A stretch of 14,201 bases of DNA from Terrimesophilobacter sp036565765 (GTDB taxonomy: Bacteria > Actinomycetota > Actinomycetes > Actinomycetales > Microbacteriaceae), in the NCBI RefSeq assembly GCF_036565765.1, contig NZ_DATCXP010000237.1. One strand, given 5' to 3'. A program made the translations under genes and the position numbers. Below the pieces are notes generated by a model. The model had not been told where the DNA came from, ran no database searches, and saw nothing but the letters and a program-made list of their open reading frames with translations. Positions 6,854 to 13,227 of the stretch are shown here, piece after piece (position 1 is the stretch's first letter; every line of letters starts with the position of its first letter).

Positions 6854-8935
6854 GAGTGAGTCTTTGGCTGCGGCGACGACGTGTTCGGTCGTGAAGCCGA
6901 ACTCGCGGTAGAGGGTCTCGTAGTCTGCGGAGGCCCCGTAGTGTTCGATCGAGACGCTGCGGCCACGGTCTCCGATGTATTCGCGCCACCCCAGGGCGAG
7001 GCCTGCTTCCACCGAAACGCGGGCGGTGACCGCCTTCGGGAGGACCGATTCGCGGTACTGCGCGCTCTGTTCCTGGAACCACTCCAGGCAGGGAGCGGAG
7101 ACCACGCGGGCGTTCACCCCGTCGGACTTCAGCTGCTCCCGGGCTTCGAGGGCGAACTGGACCTCGGAGCCGGTGGCGATGAGGATGACGTCCGGGGTTC
7201 CGCCCGGCGCCTCGGCGAGCACGTAGGCTCCCTTCGCGGTGCCCTCGGCTGCGGCGAGGGTGTCGCCCTCGGCCTGGCCGGTACCGCGAGCGAACACGGG
7301 CAGGTTCTGGCGGCTGAGCGCGATGCCGGCCGGTCCGCCTCGCCGCTGGAGCATCGCGAGCCAGGCGTGGGCGGTCTCGTTCGCGTCAGCAGGGCGCACC
7401 ACCGACAGGCCGGGAATGGCGCGTAGCGCCCAAAGCTGCTCGATCGGCTGGTGGGTAGGCCCGTCACCGCCGAGGGCGATCGAGTCGTGGGTCCAGACGT
7501 AGATCGAGGGGATCTGCATGAGTGCGGCGATGCGCACGGCGGGGCGCATGTAGTCGCTGAAGATCAGGAAGGTCCCGCCGAACGGGCGAGTCGGCCCGTG
7601 CAGCACGATCCCATTGATGATCGCGCCCATCGCATGCTCCCGGATGCCGAAGTGCAGCACCCTGCCGTACTTGTCGCCGGCCCACTCGTGGGTGGAGTGC
7701 TCGGCGGGCACGAACGACTTCGAGGCCTCGATCGTGGTGTTGTTCGACTCCGCGAGATCGGCCGAGCCGCCCCACAGCTCGGGGACCACCGCCGCAAGAG
7801 CGTTGATGACCTTGCCGGACGCCGCGCGGGTCGACACATCCTTGCCGGCCTCGAAGATCGGAAGCGCCGATTCGACCCCTTCCGGCAGTGCGCCCGATTC
7901 CAGTCGGTCGAGCAGCGTCTTGCGCTCGGGGTTGGCTGCGGCCCAGGCGTCGAATCCCTTCTGCCATTCGGCCTTCGCCGCGGCCCCGCGCTCGATCGCC
8001 TTGCGAGTATGGGCGAGCACCTCCGGCTCCACGGCGAAGTGCTCATCCGGGTCGAAGTTCAGCACCTTCTTCACCGCGGCGAGCTCCTCGGCGCCCAGCG
8101 CGGAACCGTGGATCTTGCCGGTGTTCTGCTTGGTCGGGGAGGGCCATCCGATGATCGTGCGCAGAACGATGAGCGAAGGCCGGTCGGTCTCGCCCTGCGC
8201 CGCCTCGATCGCGCGGTTCAACTCCGCGACATCCTCGGTGTAGACGCCGGTCTTCTTCCAGTCCACCACCTGCACATGCCAGTGGTAGGCCTCGTAGCGG
8301 GCGGCAACGTCCTCGGTGAAGGCGATGTCGGTGTCGTCCTCGATCGAGATCTGGTTGTCGTCGTAGATCACCACGAGATTGCCGAGCTTCTGGTGCCCCG
8401 CGAGGGACGACGCCTCGCTCGAGATGCCCTCCTGGAGGTCTCCATCGCTCGCGATCACGTAGACGAAGTGGTCGAACGGGCTCGTGCCGGCCGCAGCATC
8501 CGGGTCGAACATCCCGCGCTCGTACCGAGAGGCATACGCGAAGCCGACCGCAGAGGAGATCCCCTGACCGAGCGGCCCCGTGGTCATCTCGATGCCGTCG
8601 GTGTGACCGAACTCGGGGTGGCCGGGCGTCCTCGACCCCCAGGTGCGCAGGGACTTGAGATCATCCAGCTCCAGGCCGTAGCCGCCCAGATAGAACTGCG
8701 TGTACTGGGTGAGCGACGAGTGACCGGCGGAGAGGATGAACCGGTCCCGTCCCAGCCAGCGGCTGTCGCCCGGATCACGGCGCATGACCTTCTGGAACAG
8801 CAGGTAGGCGGCCGGGGCGAGACTCATCGCCGTACCCGGATGACCGTTGCCCACCTTTTCAACGGCATCCGCCGCCAGAATCCGCGCCGTATCAACGGCC
8901 CGATCGTCGATGGGCTCCCAGTCAAGTGCTGCCAT
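6845..8935 (-). CDS. tkt: Transketolase
   Basis: This 696-residue thiamine-diphosphate enzyme transfers two-carbon units between ketose and aldose phosphates. The N-terminal NGHPGTAMSLAP (residues 30-41) contains the conserved His. The cofactor motif starts at GDLQEG (165-170) and ends at the DDN near 192-194. Further on come the pyrimidine-domain segment HFGIREHAM with its catalytic Glu and the substrate-phosphate region RQNLPV. The length is typical (about 660-700). I chose ATG 8935 because MAALDWEPIDDRAV matches known N-termini. The AAGAAGGG upstream is rather far away (13 bases). The frame is open back to 9022, but the extra residues look unlike the family. It is the first gene of the tkt-tal-pgi-zwf-opcA-pgl operon and divergent from ctaB. 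Confidence 0.97.
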   Translation of the reverse strand: MAALDWEPIDDRAVDTARILAADAVEKVGNGHPGTAMSLAPAAYLLFQKVMRRDPGDSRWLGRDRFILSAGHSSLTQYTQFYLGGYGLELDDLKSLRTWGSRTPGHPEFGHTDGIEMTTGPLGQGISSAVGFAYASRYERGMFDPDAAAGTSPFDHFVYVIASDGDLQEGISSEASSLAGHQKLGNLVVIYDDNQISIEDDTDIAFTEDVAARYEAYHWHVQVVDWKKTGVYTEDVAELNRAIEAAQGETDRPSLIVLRTIIGWPSPTKQNTGKIHGSALGAEELAAVKKVLNFDPDEHFAVEPEVLAHTRKAIERGAAAKAEWQKGFDAWAAANPERKTLLDRLESGALPEGVESALPIFEAGKDVSTRAASGKVINALAAVVPELWGGSADLAESNNTTIEASKSFVPAEHSTHEWAGDKYGRVLHFGIREHAMGAIINGIVLHGPTRPFGGTFLIFSDYMRPAVRIAALMQIPSIYVWTHDSIALGGDGPTHQPIEQLWALRAIPGLSVVRPADANETAHAWLAMLQRRGGPAGIALSRQNLPVFARGTGQAEGDTLAAAEGTAKGAYVLAEAPGGTPDVILIATGSEVQFALEAREQLKSDGVNARVVSAPCLEWFQEQSAQYRESVLPKAVTARVSVEAGLALGWREYIGDRGRSVSIEHYGASADYETLYREFGFTTEHVVAAAKDSLAA

Positions 8936-8975
8936 GAGTGATCGATGACCCTTCTTACCGTTGTGCACGACCGAT

Positions 8976-8985
8976 AGCGATCGCT
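8976..8985. repeat. 10-bp perfect palindrome in the tkt leader
   Basis: AGCGATCGCT is a perfect palindrome lying about 40 bases upstream of the tkt start codon, inside the likely 5' leader. It could be a protein-binding site or the seed of a small hairpin. GATC/CGATCG-rich words are common in this genome type, so chance is a serious alternative. Confidence 0.3.
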
Positions 8986-9094
8986 GACCTACTTCGGATC
9001 GCTCGCCGGACATCATCGGCACTGCCGCGACGGCGATCCAGCTCCGGTATCCGGGGTCCTGGTCGATGTGCCTGCGGCTGGCAAGCTACCTCTC

Positions 9095-9100
9095 AGTATA
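9095..9100 (-). promoter_or_regulatory. Candidate -10 box for the tkt operon
   Basis: On the minus strand the hexamer reads TATACT, the same as the secG candidate, in a local A/T-rich island between the divergent tkt and ctaB genes. It implies a tkt leader of roughly 150 bases. No clear TTGACA-like -35 is seen 16-18 bases upstream. It is embedded in the small inverted repeat TCTC-AGTATA-GAGA (9091-9104). Confidence 0.45.
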
Positions 9101-9121
9101 GAGAAACCGGTACTGCGGCGT

Positions 9122-9135
9122 TGCCCGCCCGGGCA
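9122..9135. repeat. Palindrome between the tkt and ctaB promoters
   Basis: TGCCC (9122-9126) and GGGCA (9131-9135) are inverted around GCCC; the core GCCCGGGC (9127-9134) is a perfect 8-bp palindrome. It sits between the candidate -10 boxes of the divergent tkt and ctaB genes, where an operator acting on either would lie. No regulator can be named. The rest of the 8936-9203 gap holds the tkt leader and no gene I can support. Confidence 0.3.
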
Positions 9136-9162
9136 GCGCAACGGCGGCACGGACAGGTCGCT

Positions 9163-9168
9163 TAGACT
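9163..9168 (+). promoter_or_regulatory. Candidate -10 box for ctaB
   Basis: TAGACT at 9163-9168 fits the TANNNT actinobacterial -10 pattern and lies 41 bases before the ctaB ATG. No strong -35 hexamer is visible. The placement gives a leader of roughly 30 bases ending in a GAGGAG ribosome binding site. Confidence 0.4.
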
Positions 9169-9203
9169 GGCACGAGGGCAGCCCAGCTGGCGGATGAGGA
9201 GCG

Positions 9204-10124
9204 ATGGACACGGCGGTATCGACTCGGACTCGGCAGCCCGGCATCGGTGTCGTCCGCAAGGCGAGGGCCTATCTGCAGCTCACGAAACCGCGCATCATCG
9301 AACTGCTGCTCATCACGACGATCCCTGTCATGTTCCTCGCGGCCGGAGGCATCCCGGACCTCTGGCTCGTCGTGGCCACGCTCATCGGCGGGGGTCTCAG
9401 CGCGGGCTCGGCTGGGGCGTTCAACTGCTACATCGACCGCGACATCGACCGTGTCATGAAGCGCACCAGCAAGCGGCCGCTCGTCACGGGGGAGCTCAGT
9501 GACCGCGAGGCGCTCGTGTTCGCCTGGGCGACGGCGATCCTGTCGACGCTGTGGCTCGGCCTGCTCGTGAACTGGGTCGCGGCCGCGCTGGCCGCCGCGG
9601 GGCACGTCTTCTACGTCGTCGTGTACTCGCTGTGGCTCAAGCGCCGCACCTCGCAGAACATCATCTGGGGCGGTGCCGCAGGATGCGTCCCCGTGCTCGT
9701 CGGATGGGCCGCGGTGACGGGTTCGCTCGGCTGGGCGCCGGTCATCCTGTTCGGCGTCGTGTTCCTGTGGACCCCTCCCCACTACTGGCCGCTCTCGATG
9801 CGCTACCGCACGGACTACCAGGCCGCGAAGATTCCCATGCTCGCGGTCGTGCGGGGGAGAGCCCAGGTCGGCCTGCAGGTCATCCTGTACGCCTGGGCGA
9901 CCGTGGTCTGCTCCCTGCTGCTCGTGCCGGTCGCCGGGATGGGCATCCTGTACACGGCCGTCGCGGTGCTCTCCGGCGGCTGGTTCGTTATCGAGTCGCA
10001 CCGGCTGTACTCGAAGGTCATCCGGCACGTCGAGGGAACCCCGATGCGAGTGTTCCACGCCTCGATTACGTATCTGACGCTGCTGTTCGTCGCGGTGGGG
10101 ATCGACCCGTTGCTGCCGTTCTAG
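9204..10124 (+). CDS. ctaB: Protoheme IX farnesyltransferase (heme O synthase)
   Basis: This 306-residue polytopic membrane enzyme (UbiA prenyltransferase family) attaches a farnesyl group to protoheme IX, making heme O on the way to heme A. The first aspartate-rich motif is within NCYIDRDIDRVMKRTSKRPL (residues 74-93), with Asp78, Asp80 and Asp82. The second conserved region is YRTDYQAAKIPML (201-213). Multiple hydrophobic helices cover the rest, and the length is typical (about 290-310). GAGGAG at 9196-9201 sits only two bases before the ATG at 9204, which is unusually close, but I found no downstream start that keeps the conserved LTKPR segment. The gene is divergent from tkt and on the same side of the chromosome as ctaA, the next pathway step. 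Confidence 0.96.
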   Translation: MDTAVSTRTRQPGIGVVRKARAYLQLTKPRIIELLLITTIPVMFLAAGGIPDLWLVVATLIGGGLSAGSAGAFNCYIDRDIDRVMKRTSKRPLVTGELSDREALVFAWATAILSTLWLGLLVNWVAAALAAAGHVFYVVVYSLWLKRRTSQNIIWGGAAGCVPVLVGWAAVTGSLGWAPVILFGVVFLWTPPHYWPLSMRYRTDYQAAKIPMLAVVRGRAQVGLQVILYAWATVVCSLLLVPVAGMGILYTAVAVLSGGWFVIESHRLYSKVIRHVEGTPMRVFHASITYLTLLFVAVGIDPLLPF

Positions 10125-10167
10125 CGAAGCCTGCACTTGCCCACTGGAGCACCCGTCTCCTGAGGTT

Positions 10168-10173
10168 TAGTCT
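10168..10173 (+). promoter_or_regulatory. Candidate -10 box for the small membrane gene
   Basis: TAGTCT at 10168-10173 fits the TANNNT -10 pattern and lies 19 bases before the ATG at 10192. The transcript would begin close to the AAGGTGG ribosome binding site (10181-10187). No clear -35 is seen. If real, the gene has its own promoter rather than depending only on ctaB read-through. Confidence 0.35.
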
Positions 10174-10191
10174 TGTCGCCAAGGTGGTGCG

Positions 10192-10626
10192 ATGAATCCA
10201 AAGCTCCGGATGCTCTTGACGTTCGTTCGAGTGGGAGCGCTCGTGGCAATGGTGGTGCTCATCATCGTGGGGAGCAGGATCAAAGGCGAGTGGGGAACAG
10301 CGCTGGCGGGCGCGGCGGTGGTGCTCTTCTGCCTCGCAATCATGCTGTCGCTCTTCAACTTATTTGGGGCGCCAACGGACTTCAGGTTCTCGGACCCTCC
10401 CGGAGGCCCGACGGGCCGAACAGTGGCGCGCCGCCGAAGACTGCAGGCGATTTTACGCCGGTTCCTCTTCGGGGGATTCGTGGTTGTCGCCCTGTTCGCC
10501 GCAATCCTGGGACCCGGATTCTTCCGAATTCTCGGTGCCGTTGCTCTTCCGCTTCTACTCGGCGAATTCGTTTTCGTCGAGGTTCTGGTCCACCGGCATC
10601 GGAACCCCGGGGCCAGCTCCGGCTAG
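10192..10626 (+). CDS. Small four-helix membrane protein of unknown function
   Basis: I do not recognise this 144-residue protein. Four hydrophobic segments are visible, at about residues 8-29, 36-58, 91-108 and 111-133. Helices 2 and 3 are joined by a hydrophilic loop with a proline/glycine-rich part (FSDPPGGPTG, 66-75) and a basic cluster (RRRR, 80-83). The short C-terminal tail is basic (HRHR). There is no signal peptide, cysteine pair or conserved histidine pattern that would mark it as a heme-handling protein. AAGGTGG four bases before the ATG supports the start. Two in-frame TTA leucine codons (residues 57 and 88) and more A/T-ending codons set it apart from its neighbours. It follows ctaB by 67 bases and ends sharing a CTAG with convergent ctaA. 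It is probably a real gene, possibly lineage-specific or acquired. Confidence 0.7.
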   Translation: MNPKLRMLLTFVRVGALVAMVVLIIVGSRIKGEWGTALAGAAVVLFCLAIMLSLFNLFGAPTDFRFSDPPGGPTGRTVARRRRLQAILRRFLFGGFVVVALFAAILGPGFFRILGAVALPLLLGEFVFVEVLVHRHRNPGASSG

Positions 10627-11513
10627 TCGCGCGGGCGAGTCGTGGAGAGCACGACGGCAGTCATCGCCGCCAGGAGCAGGCAGGCGAGGATCATGTGGAC
10701 GCCGACCGCGAGGGCGGGCAGGCCGTTACGGGACTGGTAGAGGCCGACTGCGATCTGGAGGAACTCGATCGCGAGCAGCCCAAGGGCCAGGTTGCGGGTC
10801 ACGATGAAGCCTCCACGCCAGGCGGCGATCACCACGATCACCGTGAGCGCGAACGTCGCATAGGCCGGCCAGGCGTGCAGATGCTCCAACAGCTCCGTCG
10901 GCAGCCCGTTCCGCGAGGTGCCTGCGTCCCCGGCGTGCGGGCCGGATCCGGTTGTGAGCACGCCGACGATCACGGTGATCCCGACGACGACCGCGGTCAG
11001 CCAGGCCAGCCGCCTCAGCCAGGCCGGTCGCACGGAGGTTCGCGCGGTCGGCAGGTAGACGAACCAGACCAGGGCAGCGGCGAGCACGACGAGCGCCGCG
11101 GAGATCACGAAGTGAACCCCGACGATGTACGACTCGAGGTTCGACAGCACCGTGATCCCGCCGATCCCGGCCTGCACCAGCACGAGAATGCCGAGCGAGA
11201 AACTCAGCCAGAACAGTTCCGGCCGCTGCTTCCTGAGGCGCAGCAGCAACAGGAAGGTGATCAGTGCTACGACGGCGACGACGCCGCTCATCATCCGGTT
11301 CGAGAACTCGATCAGCGCGTGAATCCCGAGCTCCGGCACTGGGACGAGGGACTCCGGGGTGCACAGCGGCCAGGTCGGACATCCGAGGCCGGATGCCGTG
11401 AGCCGCACGGCTCCGCCCGTGCCGACGATCGCGATCTCCGTCGCGAGCGAAGCCCAGGCGAACACACGCGCGCCTCGGCCGATTTCAGTGGATTCTGTGA
11501 CGGCCTGTGACAC
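10623..11513 (-). CDS. ctaA: Heme A synthase (COX15/CtaA family)
   Basis: This 296-residue membrane enzyme oxidises the C8 methyl of heme O to the formyl group of heme A for aa3-type cytochrome oxidase. About eight hydrophobic helices are visible, in the two four-helix halves of the family. The first half has the extracytoplasmic Cys45 and Cys51 (GLGCPTWPLC), matching the redox-active cysteine pair known in Bacillus CtaA, and HALIEFSNR (about 65-73) with conserved His and Glu. A second His lies in VGVHFV. The second half has HLHAW and VGVHMI. The start is GTG 11513 with GGGAG nine bases upstream. The gene converges on the unknown membrane gene (shared CTAG stops) and is divergent from sufB. 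Confidence 0.94.
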   Translation of the reverse strand: MSQAVTESTEIGRGARVFAWASLATEIAIVGTGGAVRLTASGLGCPTWPLCTPESLVPVPELGIHALIEFSNRMMSGVVAVVALITFLLLLRLRKQRPELFWLSFSLGILVLVQAGIGGITVLSNLESYIVGVHFVISAALVVLAAALVWFVYLPTARTSVRPAWLRRLAWLTAVVVGITVIVGVLTTGSGPHAGDAGTSRNGLPTELLEHLHAWPAYATFALTVIVVIAAWRGGFIVTRNLALGLLAIEFLQIAVGLYQSRNGLPALAVGVHMILACLLLAAMTAVVLSTTRPRD

Positions 11514-11551
11514 CGTGGTGCGCTCCCAAATACTCGAATATCACTCACGCT

Positions 11552-11576
11552 GGCCGGACCCCCTAGCATTCCGGCC
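11552..11576. repeat. Inverted repeat between ctaA and sufB, candidate operator
   Basis: GGCCGGA (11552-11558) and TCCGGCC (11570-11576) are perfect inverted arms of 7 bp around an 11-base centre. The right arm ends 9 bases before the sufB -10 candidate, so it covers the -35 zone for sufB and lies upstream of ctaA. This is a plausible place for a repressor such as an Fe-S or metal-sensing regulator. That is inference: the sequence does not obviously match any operator I can name. Confidence 0.4.
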
Positions 11577-11585
11577 GCAGCCCTG

Positions 11586-11591
11586 TAGAAT
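11586..11591 (+). promoter_or_regulatory. Candidate -10 box for sufB operon
   Basis: TAGAAT at 11586-11591 matches the TATAAT consensus at five of six positions in one of the few A/T-rich spots of the gap. If used, transcription would start near 11598 and leave a leader of about 200 bases. A -35 hexamer is not evident, which would be consistent with activator-dependent or regulated expression, or with a promoter elsewhere. Confidence 0.45.
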
Positions 11592-11639
11592 TGAACTATC
11601 AAGGGCGAGTGGCCGGGGGATCTTCCCGCGCACGTGTGC

Positions 11640-11655
11640 CCGGCAAGGATGCCGG
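11640..11655 (+). other. Tetraloop hairpin in the sufB leader
   Basis: CCGGCA (11640-11645) and TGCCGG (11650-11655) pair perfectly over 6 bp around the loop AGGA. It sits about 40 bases into the putative sufB leader. No T-run follows, so it does not look like an intrinsic terminator. Confidence 0.35.
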
Positions 11656-11673
11656 AGTCTTCGCCCAGTCTAA

Positions 11674-11723
11674 GCAAGCAGAGGCAATATCCCGCGCGCT
11701 GGAAGACTCACCAGGTTGCTTGC
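11674..11723 (+). other. Long-range stem in the sufB leader
   Basis: GCAAGCA (11674-11680) pairs perfectly with TGCTTGC (11717-11723). Between them CTGG (11699-11702) and CCAG (11711-11714) can form an inner stem-loop. The nested arrangement suggests a folded leader RNA, but no known riboswitch class is recognised. Confidence 0.3.
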
Positions 11724-11806
11724 GCAGGTCGTCCGCGGGAATGACCCGGCGCTGGTATGTGTTAGTGCAGTTGTCAGGTTCGTGCAGTCGTTGAGAGAGG
11801 TGGAGC

Positions 11807-13225
11807 ATGTCAGACGTGCTGATCAATCGTCCGGAACTCGAGAGCCTCGGCGTCTACGAATTCGGATGGTCAGACTCTGACGCTGCCGGAGCCTCGGCCA
11901 GGCGTGGGATCGACGCCGAAGTCGTGACCGACATCTCCCGGCTCAAGAACGAGCCGGAATGGATGCTCAAGAACCGCCTCAAGGGACTCTCGATGTTCCT
12001 CAAGAAGCCCATGCCGTCCTGGGGCGCAGACCTCTCCGGCATCGACTTCGACAACATCAAGTACTTCGTGCGCTCGACCGAGAAACAGGCCCAGACCTGG
12101 GAGGACCTGCCCGAGGACATCAAGAACACCTATGAGAAGCTCGGCATCCCCGAGGCGGAGCGCTCACGTCTCGTCGCCGGCGTCACCGCCCAGTACGAGT
12201 CCGAGGTCGTGTACCACCAGATCCGCGAGGACCTCACGGCTCAGGGCGTCATCTTCACCGACACCGACACCGCGCTGCGCGAGCACCCGGAGTTCTTCGA
12301 GGAGTACTTCGGCACGATCATCCCTGCCGGCGACAACAAGTTCGCGGCGCTCAACACCGCGGCGTGGTCAGGAGGGTCGTTCGTCTATGTCCCGCCCGGG
12401 GTGCACGTCGAGATCCCGCTGCAGGCCTACTTCCGCATCAACACCGAGAACATGGGCCAGTTCGAGCGCACGCTGATCATCGCCGACGAGGGCAGCTACG
12501 TCCACTACATCGAGGGCTGCACGGCCCCGATCTACACGACGGACTCTCTGCACTCCGCCGTGGTGGAGATCGTCGTCAAGAAGAACGCCCGCGTTCGCTA
12601 CACGACCATCCAGAACTGGTCGAACAACGTCTACAACCTCGTCACGAAGCGCGCGGTCGCCCACGAAGGCGCGACCATGGAGTGGGTCGACGGCAACATC
12701 GGCTCCAAGGTGACGATGAAGTACCCCTCGATCTACCTCGTCGGAGAGCACGCGAAGGGCGAGACCCTGTCCGTGGCATTCGCAGGCCCCGGCCAGCATC
12801 AGGATGCCGGCGCGAAAATGATCCACATGGCCCCGTACACGCAGTCGTCGATCGTCTCCAAGTCGATCGCCCGCGGCGGCGGCCGATCCGGCTACCGCGG
12901 CGAGGTTCGCATCGCGGAGGGCGCGCACCACTCCGCGAACACCGTGCGCTGCGACGCGCTCCTGGTCGACACGATGTCCCGATCCGACACCTATCCGACC
13001 GTCGACATCCGCGAGGATGACGTGCAGATGGGCCACGAAGCCACCGTTTCCCGCGTGAGCGCAGAGCAGCTGTTCTACCTGCAGTCGCGCGGAATGCCGG
13101 AAGACGAAGCCATGGCCATGATCGTCCGCGGCTTCATTGAACCCATCGCCCGGGAACTCCCCATGGAATACGCGATGGAATTGAACAAGCTCATCGAGAT
13201 GGGCATGGAAGGATCCGTCGGATAG
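11807..13225 (+). CDS. sufB: Fe-S cluster assembly scaffold protein SufB
   Basis: This 472-residue protein is the scaffold subunit of the SufBC2D complex, on which Fe-S clusters are built in the cytosol from sulfur delivered by the SufS/SufU system. The right-handed beta-helix core region is recognisable, with YVHYIEGCTAPIYTTDSLHS around Cys238. The conserved cysteine in VRCDALLVD (Cys382) corresponds to the essential C-terminal SufB cysteine of E. coli (Cys405). The usual end of the family, EQLFYLQSRGMPEDEA, follows. No intein is present at the EGC/TAP site that is split in mycobacterial SufB. The ATG is preceded by AGGTGGAG. The gene is the first of a suf operon, with sufD two bases after its stop. 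Confidence 0.97.
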   Translation: MSDVLINRPELESLGVYEFGWSDSDAAGASARRGIDAEVVTDISRLKNEPEWMLKNRLKGLSMFLKKPMPSWGADLSGIDFDNIKYFVRSTEKQAQTWEDLPEDIKNTYEKLGIPEAERSRLVAGVTAQYESEVVYHQIREDLTAQGVIFTDTDTALREHPEFFEEYFGTIIPAGDNKFAALNTAAWSGGSFVYVPPGVHVEIPLQAYFRINTENMGQFERTLIIADEGSYVHYIEGCTAPIYTTDSLHSAVVEIVVKKNARVRYTTIQNWSNNVYNLVTKRAVAHEGATMEWVDGNIGSKVTMKYPSIYLVGEHAKGETLSVAFAGPGQHQDAGAKMIHMAPYTQSSIVSKSIARGGGRSGYRGEVRIAEGAHHSANTVRCDALLVDTMSRSDTYPTVDIREDDVQMGHEATVSRVSAEQLFYLQSRGMPEDEAMAMIVRGFIEPIARELPMEYAMELNKLIEMGMEGSVG

Positions 13226-13227
13226 CG

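Larger units (their letters stand above)
11514..11806. other. Divergent ctaA-sufB intergenic region
   Basis: This 293-base gap has no convincing gene. Near ctaA there is a ribosome binding site (minus-strand GGGAG, 11523-11527) and a weak -10-like GATATT (11537-11542, minus). The middle holds an inverted repeat and the candidate sufB -10 box. From about 11598 to 11806 lies a long potential sufB leader with two hairpins, ending in AGGTGGAG directly before sufB. GTGCAG occurs twice close to sufB (11765-11770 and 11782-11787). Confidence 0.6.

Noticed and set aside
7451..8941. 496-codon open frame on the + strand
   Set aside because: It is antisense to tkt, has shadow-type composition and no plausible start context. 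tkt on the other strand is unmistakable.
8936..9022. 29-codon N-terminal extension of tkt
   Set aside because: The extra residues do not resemble transketolase N-termini, and the region looks like leader with a palindrome. The ATG at 8935 gives the standard start.
9162..10136. 324-codon open frame on the minus strand opposite ctaB
   Set aside because: Shadow of ctaB: highly charged, no hydrophobic or domain structure, and no ribosome binding site.
10173..11510. 445-codon open frame on the + strand covering the unknown membrane gene and the antisense of ctaA
   Set aside because: It joins an alternative frame of the small membrane gene to the complement of ctaA, with a very polar Arg/Gln/Gly/Asp composition. 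ctaA has clear family motifs.
11591..11794. 67-codon TTG-started frame in the sufB leader
   Set aside because: It would start at or before the likely transcription start, lacks a ribosome binding site, and has no recognisable features. The leader is more likely non-coding.
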